Source: Planococcus sp. MSAK28401
Lineage (GTDB): Bacteria; Bacillota; Bacilli; Bacillales_A; Planococcaceae
Length of the DNA: 64,000 nt
Assembly (NCBI RefSeq): GCF_018283455.1
Contig: NZ_JAAMTH010000001.1
Location: forward strand, 281,001 to 345,000
Direction of reading: 5' to 3'
This document shows, in pieces, positions 51,151 to 60,011 of this stretch. The notes under the pieces are model-generated. The model had not been told where the DNA came from, did no database searches, and saw nothing but the letters and a program-made list of their open reading frames with translations. Position numbers and translations under genes: made by a program. Positions within the stretch are counted from its first letter, which is position 1. Each line of letters starts with the position of its first letter.

Positions 51151-51183
51151 AAACCCCTCACGGCAAGTTGCCGTGAGGGGTTT
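51151..51183 (-). terminator. Terminator of yflT-like gene
   Basis: AAACCCCTCACGGCA / TGCCGTGAGGGGTTT hairpin, followed on the minus strand by TTTTATT. Confidence 0.9.
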
Positions 51184-51189
51184 AGTTGA

Positions 51190-51519
51190 TCATGAGTTGT
51201 CTTTGTTAGCTACGATGACCAATTTGCCTGTGTCTAGAACTTCTTCATACTCATCTGCTTCTTGCTTAGTAAGGCCAGCTGCTTCGAGTTTCGCGCGCAG
51301 TTCATCGCCGCGGGAAGAAGTCATGTTTTTCATGCTGTCGAGAAAGCCTTGTTCTTTCATGCCGACTGACTCTGTATCAAGTGCTTTGGTGATGTCTTTC
51401 GTGCGTTTCGGGTCATGCGCGAAAATATAGATGTCATCATGCGTGAATCCTTGTGACTCAAGCTTTTCAATTTCTGCTTTTGCTTGCACTGCGTTTTCGA
51501 CTGATAGTTTAATTACCAA
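51190..51519 (-). CDS. YflT-type general stress protein
   Basis: A 109-residue soluble protein of the YflT/GsiB-like heat-induced stress domain (HDDIYIFAHDP pattern near residues 26-36, then KALDTESVG and a Lys/Glu-rich C-terminal half). In Bacillus such proteins belong to the SigB regulon. The start is TTG 51519, 7 bases after GGAGGG; there is no ATG in reach. The SigB promoter found upstream supports the assignment. Confidence 0.83.
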   Translation of the reverse strand: MVIKLSVENAVQAKAEIEKLESQGFTHDDIYIFAHDPKRTKDITKALDTESVGMKEQGFLDSMKNMTSSRGDELRAKLEAAGLTKQEADEYEEVLDTGKLVIVANKDNS

Positions 51520-51555
51520 AATGAATCCCTCCAATATTTTCTTCTTACTCTCTAT

Positions 51556-51580
51556 ATACCACGTGCCAAAACTCTTAAAC
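51556..51580 (-). promoter_or_regulatory. SigB promoter of yflT-like gene
   Basis: On the minus strand GTTTAA (exact), 13-base spacer, TGGTAT (5 of 6 to GGGTAT). Eleven of twelve consensus bases match, ahead of a stress gene. Confidence 0.7.
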
Positions 51581-51634
51581 TACGTGGCATATGTTGAAAT
51601 GATATACTGGGGAAAAACGGGAGGAGTGGTGACC

Positions 51635-52369
51635 ATGAAGATTACGCCAATAGGGATTTGGGGCGGCTATCCAAATAAAAATGAAGCGACCTGCGCGTAT
51701 TTGATTGAACAGAACGGCTACCGTTGCTTGCTCGACTGCGGCAGCGGGGTGGTAGCGGCAGTGCAGAATTATACGGAACTAAAAGACATCGATTCGGTGG
51801 TTATCAGCCATTACCACGCCGACCATGTGGCAGATATAGGCGTGTTGCAGCATGCTGCGATGGTCGGGATGCAATTGAAAGAATGGGATGTGCCTTTGCC
51901 GATCTATGCGCATGACAAAGACCAAGAAGGCTTCGCTGCATTGTCTTATAAAGGTGTGACGGAAGGCCGAGCAATCGAGGTGGGCGGCACGCTTGAACTC
52001 GGGCCGTTCCAAGTGACCTTCTGTGAGACGGACCATCCGGTCTACTGCCTGGCGATGCGCTTCACGAATGGCGAGCGGACAGCGGTCTTCACAGCCGACA
52101 CGGCATGGAAAGACGAACTCGTGCCGTTTGCTGAATCAGCTGACCTGCTCGTCGCAGAATCGAATTTATACGAGGAATACCTTGGCATCATCCAAGGCCA
52201 TATGAGCGGCAGCCAGGCGGGGAAACTCGCTTCAGAAGCTTCGGCCAAACAGCTGCTGCTGACCCATCTGCCGCAGTACGGGGAATTATCCGAAATCCTT
52301 GCGGAAGCAAAGAAAACCTATAGCGGCGATGTAGCGTTCGCTGAAATCGGCAAAAGCTATCAATTATAG
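51635..52369 (+). CDS. MBL-fold metallohydrolase (YhfI-like)
   Basis: A 244-residue cytoplasmic metallo-beta-lactamase-fold hydrolase with two-zinc motif HYHADH (His59, His61, Asp63, His64), a later ETDHPV His and TADTAW Asp. It resembles B. subtilis YhfI and the RNase Z/phosphodiesterase-like MBL group without RNase Z exosite. The substrate is unknown. ATG 51635 follows GGGAGG; a longer open frame upstream overlaps the divergent stress gene and is not coding. Confidence 0.87.
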   Translation: MKITPIGIWGGYPNKNEATCAYLIEQNGYRCLLDCGSGVVAAVQNYTELKDIDSVVISHYHADHVADIGVLQHAAMVGMQLKEWDVPLPIYAHDKDQEGFAALSYKGVTEGRAIEVGGTLELGPFQVTFCETDHPVYCLAMRFTNGERTAVFTADTAWKDELVPFAESADLLVAESNLYEEYLGIIQGHMSGSQAGKLASEASAKQLLLTHLPQYGELSEILAEAKKTYSGDVAFAEIGKSYQL

Positions 52370-52447
52370 GGGGAGCAGATAGTTTGAATTTGAAGGAATT
52401 TCCTCCTATCCTTATATCATCCGAATTGGATGAAAGGAAGTTGACAT

Positions 52448-53467
52448 ATGACACAACAAACAAAAGAGCTTGCGCTTTCCATTCTGGACTTGGTTCCAGT
52501 GCGCCAAGGCTATCCGATGCAGCAAGCATTCGAAGATATGACAAACCTCGCACGCCATGCCGAGCAGTTCGGCTATAAACGGTTCTGGCTGTCCGAGCAT
52601 CACAATACACCGACACTCGCGAGCTCCGCGACGTCGATTCTCATTTCCAAAGTGCTCGAAGCGACCGAGACGATCGAAGTCGGCTCCGGCGGCATCATGC
52701 TGCCAAACCATACGCCGCTCGTCGTCGCTGAACAATTCGGCACGCTTGAGACGATGCACCCCGGACGCGTGAATCTCGGTCTCGGGCGCGCGCCGGGAAC
52801 GGATATGCAAACCGCCCGCGCACTTCGCCGGACGACACAGGAAACCGCGTTCCAATTTCCTGAAGATGTCGAAGAATTGCAGCGCTATTTGGGGCCGCTT
52901 GAGGCGCAGGAATCGGTGAAAGCCTATCCGGGCGTAGAGACGGAAGTGCCGTTATTCATTCTCGGCTCGAGTACATCGAGTGCCGTGCTCGCGGCGAAGC
53001 TTGGCTTGCCGTATGCTTTTGCAGCACATTTCGCGCCTCAACAACTTGAGTCGGCAGTCGCCATCTACCGCAGCCGCTTCGAGCCTTCCGATACATTGGC
53101 AGAGCCATACGTCATCGCTTGCGTTAATGTGGTTGGAGCCGATAGCGCGCAAGAAGCGGAACAGCTTTCAACATCGAGCGACCAGTTTTACTTGAACGTC
53201 GTCCGCGGCACGAAGAATCCATTGATGCCGCCTGTCGATACAATGGAGGGCCGCTGGAGCTATGCTGAAGAAGCGATGGTCAAATCGATGGCTCGCTATA
53301 CATTCAAAGGGAATGTAGAGCAATTGGGAGAACAAATTGGCCGTTTTGCAGCTTCGCTGCCTATCGATGAATTGATGGCTGTTTCTTATATTTATGACCA
53401 GGACAAGCGGGTGCGCTCTTACGAAATCCTGAAAGAAGCGGTATCGAATGCTGTTCGATTGCCATGA
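52448..53467 (+). CDS. Luciferase-like (LLM) flavin-dependent monooxygenase
   Basis: A 339-residue TIM-barrel flavoprotein of the bacterial luciferase family, group 1, using reduced FMN from a separate reductase. Typical segments are [49 protein letters not shown] and [21 protein letters not shown]. The substrate is unknown; paralogues act on alkanesulfonates, thioether sulfur or aromatic compounds. AAAGGAAG precedes ATG 52448. Confidence 0.88.
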   Translation: MTQQTKELALSILDLVPVRQGYPMQQAFEDMTNLARHAEQFGYKRFWLSEHHNTPTLASSATSILISKVLEATETIEVGSGGIMLPNHTPLVVAEQFGTLETMHPGRVNLGLGRAPGTDMQTARALRRTTQETAFQFPEDVEELQRYLGPLEAQESVKAYPGVETEVPLFILGSSTSSAVLAAKLGLPYAFAAHFAPQQLESAVAIYRSRFEPSDTLAEPYVIACVNVVGADSAQEAEQLSTSSDQFYLNVVRGTKNPLMPPVDTMEGRWSYAEEAMVKSMARYTFKGNVEQLGEQIGRFAASLPIDELMAVSYIYDQDKRVRSYEILKEAVSNAVRLP

Positions 53468-53551
53468 AATGTTCACCTGACCGGCGGCAACAGCCGCTCG
53501 ACTTCATGTATAATACTAGGGAAACTTGAAGTTTAAAGGTGGTAGTAATTT

Positions 53552-53830
53552 ATGGACTTTCTCTATTTTCCTGAAGATAAATCAGAATATATTCCGGGAA
53601 TCATCTCGGTCGTCATTATTTTCATCCTATCGATCCTGATCGTGCGTCTTTTGACGAAAGCGTCGCGGAAGCAAGTCAAAAAATTGAACGAGCAAGGATA
53701 CCCGGTTATTTACGACCGTGGTGAGACACGGGAAGATTCTGATGAGCAAGCACCAGCAGAACGGCAAGCAAATCCGAATACACCGGAAGAGCCGAAAGAC
53801 ACAAACGGCCCGCCGACCAAAAAGCCCTGA
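53552..53830 (+). CDS. Single-pass membrane protein, unknown function
   Basis: A 92-residue protein with one membrane helix (about residues 13-35, PGIISVVIIFILSILIVRLL), a basic juxtamembrane stretch (KASRKQVKKLNEQG) and a disordered acidic, Pro-rich C-terminus. Topology is probably outside N-terminus, inside C-terminus by the positive-inside rule. No family is recognised. AAAGGTGG precedes ATG 53552. Confidence 0.68.
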   Translation: MDFLYFPEDKSEYIPGIISVVIIFILSILIVRLLTKASRKQVKKLNEQGYPVIYDRGETREDSDEQAPAERQANPNTPEEPKDTNGPPTKKP

Positions 53831-53846
53831 CGTTTCAGGGCTTTTT
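53819..53846 (+). terminator. Terminator
   Basis: AAAAAGCCCTGA / TCAGGGCTTTTT stem overlapping the stop region. Confidence 0.92.
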
Positions 53847-53901
53847 CTAGTTAGTGGAACGTGTATACTGGAACAATACTTTAAATGAAAAGAGTTGCCT
53901 C

Positions 53902-55191
53902 ATGACAAAAAATTTAGCGGGCGGCTTTCAATGGGCGATTTTCCTTATCGCTTCATCCATTGCAGCCCCCATCGCCATCGCAAACATCTTCGGCATGGAC
54001 ACTGCCGATACCGCGCTGTTCTTGCAGCGCACCATTTTCGTCCTCGGTATCGCTTGCCTGATCCAAGCCTTTATCGGCCACCGTTTACCGATCAATGAAG
54101 GGCCGGCTGGCTTATGGTGGGGCGTGTTTATCGTCTACGCCGGACTTGTCGGCGTTTTGTATTCAACTGCCGAGGAATCATTGCAAGTGCTGCAAAGCGG
54201 CTTGTTTTATAGCGGTATATTATTCATTGTTTTCGCAGTGACGGGAGTGGTCGATAAGCTGAAACGGTTCTTCACTCCGACGATCACCTTTGTCTATTTG
54301 CTGCTGCTCGTGCTGCAGATCAGCGAATCGATCATGAAAGGCCTGTTCGGCATTGCGTCAGAAGGGGATTTATTGGATGTATGGGTGCTGCTGGCAGCGG
54401 TCGCTGTCATTTTAATCACTTTCTATTTCATGTTCCACCGTTCAGCGTTCATCAGCCGCTATTCAGTACTTCTATCCATCGCTTTTGGCTGGCTGTTGTT
54501 TTGGGCTATCGGCAAAGCGCCAAGTATTCCAAAGACTGATGGGGCATGGGTAACATTCCCTGATATGCTGGTCTTTGGCCCGCTCGTCTTTGACGGGGGG
54601 ATGCTGGTAACGACCTTGTTCCTGACCGTCTTGCTGATCGCCAACATGATGGCTTCGGTCCACGTGATGGAAAGCTTGCTGAAAAATGCCTTTTCTATCC
54701 AGTCAGAAGACCGCATGAAACAAGCTTCTTTTGCATCCGGCTTGAACCATCTGCTTGCAGGGCTGTTTTCTTCTGTCGGCCCTGTGCCGATTTCCGGTGC
54801 AGCTGGGTTCGTCAGCGCGACAAGGACTCCGGGACTGCGTCCGTTTATCGTCGGCGGGGTCATCGTCGCGGGAATCAGTTTGTTTCCGCAATTGATGGCC
54901 GTGCTCGCTGCCTTGCCGGCCCCGGTCGCCTATGCCGTCATCTTTGCGATTTTCTCCAAAATGGTGGAAATGGCTTTCAACGCGCTTGAAGCGGAAGAAA
55001 ATAGCAAAAGAGCCTACAAAGTAGCGGCTTTCGGCCTCATGACAGGTGTTGGTTTGATGTTCATCCCGACGGAAAGCATGGCAGCATTGCCGTCAGCTGT
55101 CGCTGCTATTTTATCAAATGGCTTGATAACAGGGACCATCATTGCCATCATTATTGAACAAGTGATGATGCGATTCGTACGTGTAAAATAA
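53902..55191 (+). CDS. NCS2-family purine/pyrimidine permease (YwdJ-like)
   Basis: A 429-residue polytopic membrane protein of the NAT/NCS2 fold with about 12 helices. The Ala/Ile-rich helix 1, a GPVPISGAAGFVSATRTPGLRPF motif in place of the usual Gln-rich NAT signature, and MVEMAFNALEAEENSKRAYKVAAFG near the C-terminus resemble B. subtilis YwdJ. The NAT motif is divergent, so the nucleobase specificity is open. ATG 53902 with AAAAGAG upstream; an upstream open stretch is not coding. Confidence 0.8.
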   Translation: MTKNLAGGFQWAIFLIASSIAAPIAIANIFGMDTADTALFLQRTIFVLGIACLIQAFIGHRLPINEGPAGLWWGVFIVYAGLVGVLYSTAEESLQVLQSGLFYSGILFIVFAVTGVVDKLKRFFTPTITFVYLLLLVLQISESIMKGLFGIASEGDLLDVWVLLAAVAVILITFYFMFHRSAFISRYSVLLSIAFGWLLFWAIGKAPSIPKTDGAWVTFPDMLVFGPLVFDGGMLVTTLFLTVLLIANMMASVHVMESLLKNAFSIQSEDRMKQASFASGLNHLLAGLFSSVGPVPISGAAGFVSATRTPGLRPFIVGGVIVAGISLFPQLMAVLAALPAPVAYAVIFAIFSKMVEMAFNALEAEENSKRAYKVAAFGLMTGVGLMFIPTESMAALPSAVAAILSNGLITGTIIAIIIEQVMMRFVRVK

Positions 55192-55234
55192 AAACAGGCG
55201 GCATAAAGGATCTCCCTTTATGCCGCCTGTTTTG
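55191..55234. terminator. Bidirectional terminator
   Basis: A stem of about 19 bp, AAAACAGGCGGCATAAAGG / CCTTTATGCCGCCTGTTTT, between convergent permease and pepF. Confidence 0.95.
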
Positions 55235-55236
55235 TA

Positions 55237-57051
55237 TTAATTTTGCTGTTCGATTTCTTCGGTCAAGCGTTCGAGTTCGTCGATCAATTCGCCGATATAG
55301 GCAATCGTGTCACGAAGCGGCTGCTCGGTCGTAATGTCGACGCCGGCCATCTTGGACAATTCGACAGGGGTTTTCGTTCCGCCTGCGTTCAATACGTCGA
55401 TCCATTCATCGACGGCTGGCTGGCCTTCCGACAAGATGCGCTTCGACACTTGCGTGGAGATGGTCAGCCCGGCGCTGTAAGTGTATGGGTAAAGGCCCAT
55501 ATAATAATGCGGCTGGCGCATCCACGTCAATTCCGCACCTTCTGTGACTTCGACATCGTCTCCCCAGAATTCTTCGAGTACGCCGCGTTTCAGTGCATTA
55601 AGTACACCCGCGTTGACGTTTTCTCCGGCATCTATCTTTTTATACACTTCGCGCTGGTAGGCCGCTTCGAGCAAATGGGTGACGAAGTTATGGTAATAGG
55701 TTCTGGCCACAATCGATGAAATGACCCAACGCTTGAATTTCGGGTCTTCGGAATTCTTCAGCAAATGATTCGCCATCAGCATTTCATTCATCGTCGATGG
55801 CGCTTCGATAAAGTACAGTGAAGGGCGCGCGTTGAATAGGTTTTGTTCGCGGTTCGCGTGATAGAAATGACCTGCGTGACCGAGTTCATGCGCTAGTACG
55901 AATACTTCGTTCATGCGGCCGGTCCAGGAGATCAGGATATACGGATGGTCGCCGTAAGGGCTCGCACAGAATGCGCCTGTCGACTTGCCTTTGTTCTGCG
56001 CAAAATCGATCCAGCGTTCATCGTACGACCGTTCCACCATATGCAAATAATCCGTTCCCATAATGCCGAGCGCATCATTGATATACTGTTTCGATTCCTC
56101 GACCGTAATTTCCGGGTCGTATTCCGGATCTAGGGAAATCTTCAAATCGGCAAAGGTCATTTTGTCCAACCCGTGCGCTTTTTGCAGCAGGCGTGCGTAT
56201 TTGCGCATATGCGGCGCCAATTCCGTTTGGATCAAATCGATTTGTCTGTCATAAAGCGTGCGGTCGACTTCCTGGTTGAATAGCAGGTACTCGAAAATAT
56301 CCTCATAACCGCGCAAATCGGCAGTCGTTTTTTCGGTCTGTAATTGCATATCATAAGTTTTGGCCGTCGTGTGCTGGTAATCGCGCAGCTTATCGGAAAA
56401 CGCCTTGAATGCGGCGCGGCGCAGCTCGGTATCGGTTTCCGCTTCCCAGTCACCTTCGAACGACACATAGCTGAGCGGATGGGATTTGCCGCCTGCTTCA
56501 AAATCCGGGAAATCCATATCAACCATTTTCGTCGTATTGTACAGCTCATAAGGCGCTTGGAAAACGGAAGCGTAAGAAGCTAAAGCTTTCTCGGCGGCTG
56601 GATGCAATTGATGCATTTTTTTGCGCAGCAATTTCTTCAAATAGCCTTCAAACTCCTTGGATTCTGACATCGCCTGTTTTAGCGTGTCTTCCGACAATTC
56701 CAATAGCTCACTTGTTACAAAAGCGAGTCGGCTGCCAATCTTTGCGGAGAATGCGCTGTATTTCCCGGCGCGCATCTGGGCTTTCGTATCGGTTTGGTCT
56801 GTACTGTAGGACAGGCTCGCATAAGTGCCCGGGGCGACCAGTTTTTCGGCAATCGCGAGATAGTCTTTAAGTGCTTCTAAAGCCGATTCGGCATCGGTGA
56901 TCTGGCCTTGGAACTTCTCGGCATAGGCTGCTGTCTCCTGGTCAATCTCCTCCAAAGCGGCATCGAATGCTTCGGGACTTGCCATCAAGCTCTCTAAATT
57001 CCATGTTTCTTCTATAGATATTTCTGAACGTGGCGGTAAACTTTTAACCAA
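55237..57051 (-). CDS. pepF: Oligoendopeptidase F
   Basis: A 604-residue M3 zinc metallopeptidase that degrades cytoplasmic oligopeptides. The zinc site HELGH has His388, Glu389 and His392, followed downstream by the family segment IEAPSTMNEMLMANHLL containing the third ligand Glu. The start is TTG 57051 with GGGAGAG 8 bases upstream; no ATG is near. A good SigA promoter lies just upstream. Confidence 0.93.
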   Translation of the reverse strand: MVKSLPPRSEISIEETWNLESLMASPEAFDAALEEIDQETAAYAEKFQGQITDAESALEALKDYLAIAEKLVAPGTYASLSYSTDQTDTKAQMRAGKYSAFSAKIGSRLAFVTSELLELSEDTLKQAMSESKEFEGYLKKLLRKKMHQLHPAAEKALASYASVFQAPYELYNTTKMVDMDFPDFEAGGKSHPLSYVSFEGDWEAETDTELRRAAFKAFSDKLRDYQHTTAKTYDMQLQTEKTTADLRGYEDIFEYLLFNQEVDRTLYDRQIDLIQTELAPHMRKYARLLQKAHGLDKMTFADLKISLDPEYDPEITVEESKQYINDALGIMGTDYLHMVERSYDERWIDFAQNKGKSTGAFCASPYGDHPYILISWTGRMNEVFVLAHELGHAGHFYHANREQNLFNARPSLYFIEAPSTMNEMLMANHLLKNSEDPKFKRWVISSIVARTYYHNFVTHLLEAAYQREVYKKIDAGENVNAGVLNALKRGVLEEFWGDDVEVTEGAELTWMRQPHYYMGLYPYTYSAGLTISTQVSKRILSEGQPAVDEWIDVLNAGGTKTPVELSKMAGVDITTEQPLRDTIAYIGELIDELERLTEEIEQQN

Positions 57052-57093
57052 TGATTTTCTCTCCCTTGTATTCCGGATGTCGAACTAATTCTA

Positions 57094-57122
57094 AGTATAA
57101 TGTCCAAATCACTAAAAGTAAA
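57094..57122 (-). promoter_or_regulatory. pepF promoter
   Basis: On the minus strand TTTACT, 17-base spacer, TATACT. Confidence 0.5.
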
Positions 57123-57124
57123 AA

Positions 57125-57566
57125 AGTTTTAAAATTAATAAGAAAATTACGAAAAATAGGTTTAAACCATAAATGACGCGGGTATTCAGTTAGTACAAGG
57201 CGGAATGACCGTCAGAAGACACGAGCGGTTTTTACCGGAATCGCCTTCTGATGAGAATATGCACAGCCTTGGCGGAAAATTTGCTTTACTGGCGATATAG
57301 CTCTTGTCGGGAACCAGATGAAAATGGTTCAGCCTAAGAAGTTTCAACAGTAACAGGTAGGTTTTTTGTGTAAGTGCAACTGAACGCCTGGCTGCAAAGT
57401 CTATTGATCACTGAGAGGTATATGTGAGAAATCCAAAGACGGCCAGCGCCATTAAACTGCATAGGCGGGAGTTTTTCATCGCCAACATGTACGTTTGTAG
57501 AAGAATTGAATAGAATTTTCCGCGTGCGAAAATCCTCCACGGACGAATCGGAGGATAAGGTAAGGA
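57125..57566. other. Long non-coding interval with hairpins
   Basis: No ORF in this stretch has both a start and a ribosome site. It holds three inverted repeats: TCAGAAGAC...GCCTTCTGA with an inner CGGT/ACCG (about 57212-57251), ATTTTC...GAAAAT (about 57512-57530) and ATCCTCC...GGAGGAT (57531-57555). A strong rightward terminator then follows. A small RNA or a decayed gene are both possible. Confidence 0.4.
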
Positions 57567-57568
57567 AG

Positions 57569-57602
57569 AGCATGATCCGAGTTTATCGGGTCATGCTTTT
57601 TC
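57569..57602 (+). terminator. Terminator without an assigned upstream gene
   Basis: AGCATGATCCGA / TCGGGTCATGCT stem followed by five T residues. No coding gene ends here, so it may close a small RNA. Confidence 0.8.
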
Positions 57603-57679
57603 TATGCCTTCTGGCAGGCATCTTTCGGGATGATGTGGAATAGAGCATAGGATAACTTTTGCCAAAGGAGTGGACGAGA

Positions 57680-58159
57680 TTGAGTGAAATGGTAGAACAT
57701 GCAATCCAAGACGAGTATGGACAAGATTTTGCCTGGTGCTACGGATGCGGCCGCCTGAATGAAAACGGGCTTCAACTCCGGACAGGATGGGACGGCGAAG
57801 AAACCGTGACTTTCTATGAACCGCGGAAAGAACATACGGCGATACCGGGCTTTGTCTACGGGGGATTATTGGCATCGCTTGTGGATTGCCATGGAACGGG
57901 TTCGGCGTCGCTCGCCCTTCACCGCAAAAACGGCTATGAGCCTGGCAGCGGGGAAGAACCGCCGCGCTTTGTGACAGCGTCTTTGCACGTCGATTACCTG
58001 AAGCCGACGCCGCAAGGCAAGACTTTGAAAGCAGTAGGGACAGTTGAAGAGATCCACCCAAAAAAATTCAAAATAAACGTAGAAGTGTTTGCGGAAGGAG
58101 TAAAAGTCGCAAACGGAGAAGTGGTTGCTGTGTTAATGCCATCGACTTTCACTTCTTGA
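57680..58159 (+). CDS. PaaI-type hotdog thioesterase with CxxC N-terminus
   Basis: A 159-residue hotdog thioesterase. The N-terminal WCYGCGRLNENGL is typical of a PaaI subgroup and may bind a metal or form a structural turn. The core loop GFVYGGLLASLVDCHGTG matches the active-site helix, and LHVDYLKPTPQGKTL the central strand. The start is TTG 57680, 9 bases after AAAGGAG; ATG 57689 would leave the ribosome site 18 bases away. It is the third thioesterase of this fold in the window. Confidence 0.82.
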   Translation: MSEMVEHAIQDEYGQDFAWCYGCGRLNENGLQLRTGWDGEETVTFYEPRKEHTAIPGFVYGGLLASLVDCHGTGSASLALHRKNGYEPGSGEEPPRFVTASLHVDYLKPTPQGKTLKAVGTVEEIHPKKFKINVEVFAEGVKVANGEVVAVLMPSTFTS

Positions 58160-58165
58160 AACGAG

Positions 58166-58190
58166 CGCCGGAGGCATCCGGCGTTTTTTT
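58166..58190 (+). terminator. Terminator
   Basis: CGCCGGA-GGCA-TCCGGCG hairpin followed by seven T residues. Confidence 0.93.
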
Positions 58191-58220
58191 GCGTTTTATT
58201 CTTTAAAGTCTATAAGACTT
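58189..58220 (+). promoter_or_regulatory. Promoter and overlapping palindrome of the ATP-grasp gene
   Basis: TTGCGT, 16-base spacer, TATAAG as a possible promoter. The perfect dyad AAGTCT-ATA-AGACTT (58206-58220) covers the -10. Confidence 0.4.
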
Positions 58221-58285
58221 GTAGGGATTAAAAGGATGCTGTATGCTCAAGGTATTCAAAGCTCTATTTCTGAGGAGGAACCCGA

Positions 58286-59239
58286 ATGACGGAGAAAGTA
58301 TATGTAATTCATGAAAACGAGGAATGGACGGTCCATTTATTCCGGCGCTTGGATGAACTCGGGGTGCCCTATGAAGATTGGTTTACCGACGCAGGGTCGG
58401 TCGATTTAACGACTGACCCGCCGCAAGGGGTTTTCTATAACCGCATGAGCGCTTCTTCGCATACGAGAGGGCATCGCTTTGCGCCTGAAATGGCTGAAGC
58501 GAAAATTGCCTGGCTTGAGCGCCACAACCGCCGCGTCGTCAATGGCAGCCGTGCACTCAGGCTTGAAGTGAGCAAAGTGAACCAATACATGGCGCTTGAC
58601 GCAGCCGGCATCCAGACGCCGAAAACGGTGGCGGTGAGCGGCAAGGAACAGCTTCTCGAAGCGGCATCTGCTTTTGAGGGAGAATCGTTTATCACTAAGC
58701 ACAACCGTGCCGGAAAAGGGCTCGGCGTCCGGTTGTTCCATTCATTAGAAGCGCTGGAGGAATATGTGGGCGGTGATGAATTCGACGAATCCGTCGATGG
58801 CATCACCTTATTGCAGCAATACATCCAATCACCTGAGCCGTTTATCACGCGTTGTGAATTCGTCGGCGGCAAATTCCTCTACGCAGTGCGCGTGGATACA
58901 TCGGAAGGCTTCGAATTATGCCCAGCCGATGCCTGCCGTCTTGAAGACATCTCTTGCCCAGCAGACGGCGCATTGGAAACACGCCCGAAATTCCAGGTCA
59001 TCGAAGGCTTTGATGATCCAATTATCGCCAAGTACGAACGTTTCCTTAAAGAAAACGGCATTGAAGTGGCGGGCATCGAATTTATCCAGAATGCTGGGGG
59101 CGAGCTATTTACTTACGATGTCAACACCAACACAAATTACAATGCCGATGCAGAAGCCGAAAGCGGCACCTATGGCATGCTGGAACTGGCGAAGTATCTA
59201 GAGAGTCAGCGGCAAACCGTCCCGGCTTTCGCAAAGTAA
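58286..59239 (+). CDS. ATP-grasp ligase, RimK/alpha-L-glutamate ligase-like
   Basis: A 317-residue ATP-grasp protein. A N-terminal pre-ATP-grasp domain (about 1-100, with YNRMSASSHTRGH) is followed by the nucleotide-binding lobe with FITKHNRAGKGLGVRLF (about 132-148). The metal and acceptor segment is ELFTYDVNTNTNYNADAE near residue 275. It resembles RimK-type ligases that add glutamate or another amino acid to a carboxylate; the acceptor is unknown. GAGGAGGAACCCG precedes ATG 58286. Confidence 0.85.
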   Translation: MTEKVYVIHENEEWTVHLFRRLDELGVPYEDWFTDAGSVDLTTDPPQGVFYNRMSASSHTRGHRFAPEMAEAKIAWLERHNRRVVNGSRALRLEVSKVNQYMALDAAGIQTPKTVAVSGKEQLLEAASAFEGESFITKHNRAGKGLGVRLFHSLEALEEYVGGDEFDESVDGITLLQQYIQSPEPFITRCEFVGGKFLYAVRVDTSEGFELCPADACRLEDISCPADGALETRPKFQVIEGFDDPIIAKYERFLKENGIEVAGIEFIQNAGGELFTYDVNTNTNYNADAEAESGTYGMLELAKYLESQRQTVPAFAK

Positions 59240-59255
59240 AGAAAGAACATAAGAA

Positions 59256-59297
59256 AGAACGGCCCGAGCAGTGCAGACCGGGCCGTTCTTTTTTTCG
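59256..59297 (+). terminator. Terminator
   Basis: AAGAACGGCCCG / CGGGCCGTTCTT stem followed by T residues. Confidence 0.93.
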
Positions 59298-59381
59298 TGC
59301 CGTTGGCTGGACGTTTACCTCTCGCCATTCAAGGGAACGGTTGAAAAAAGGGATTTGTTTGTGGAAGGGAGTGAAATCGCG

Positions 59382-59582
59382 ATGGATAAGGAAACTAAGG
59401 AAGTGGAAGAACGGACGCCTTCGGAACCTGAAGATGTGGCCGATGTGGACAGCAAAGAATTGAAAACGGCGTCAAAATTCGATGGCATTTATAGCCGCGT
59501 CTCCTCGAACCGTATCGAAAATCTGCGCACGACCCATATCGAAAACAAGGCGAAGGAATTAGCGCGCAAAGGACGCCGCTAA
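59382..59582 (+). CDS. Small charged protein, unknown function
   Basis: A 66-residue protein: acidic N-terminal half (EVEERTPSEPEDVADVDSKE) and basic C-terminal half ending ARKGRR, so strongly dipolar and probably partly disordered. No family is recognised. GGAAGGGAGTG precedes ATG 59382. A longer open frame upstream runs through the previous terminator and is not coding. Confidence 0.6.
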   Translation: MDKETKEVEERTPSEPEDVADVDSKELKTASKFDGIYSRVSSNRIENLRTTHIENKAKELARKGRR

Positions 59583-59583
59583 G

Positions 59584-59883
59584 CTACTCTTCACGCGGTA
59601 ATTTTTCCATGGCATTTGCGACTTCAAACGCCAAATCATCATTACCGAATGATTGGAGAACTTCGAGCAAGACATCGCCGCCGATGTCGTATTCGAAAGC
59701 TTCGGTTTCTTCCATTGCGGTTTTCAGCAGCTGGTTCTCAGCTTGTGCCGGATATGCCGCTGTATAAAGTGCAAGCGGGTCGACTTTATGGTTGACGCAC
59801 CATTGCACAAATACACGGACCATCGTTTCTTCGTCTTGCTGGTATTTCTTGATGATAAAATCTTCACGGCTTTCGTATTCCAT
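59584..59883 (-). CDS. Small acidic protein, unknown function
   Basis: A 99-residue mostly helical acidic protein (REDFIIKKYQQDEETMVRVFVQWCVNHKVDPLALYTAAYP, then FEYDIGGDVLLEVLQSFGNDDLAFEVANAME). No family is recognised. ATG 59883 follows AAAAGGAGTGATC; the longer frame lacks a site. It converges with the dipolar-protein gene with one base between stops and no terminator visible. Confidence 0.65.
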   Translation of the reverse strand: MEYESREDFIIKKYQQDEETMVRVFVQWCVNHKVDPLALYTAAYPAQAENQLLKTAMEETEAFEYDIGGDVLLEVLQSFGNDDLAFEVANAMEKLPREE

Positions 59884-60011
59884 GCAGATCACTCCTTTTA
59901 CAGAATCTTGGGATGTTTTCACAATAGCAGATAAATCATTCGGTTGCATGGACTTCCTGCATTGTTTGCTCTAAAATGGTCCATAGCACTGATAGTATCG
60001 GAGGGGAAAGA

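Noticed and set aside
57334..57573. 79-codon minus-strand frame in the pepF-thioesterase gap
   Set aside because: Starts inside the terminator hairpin with no ribosome site.
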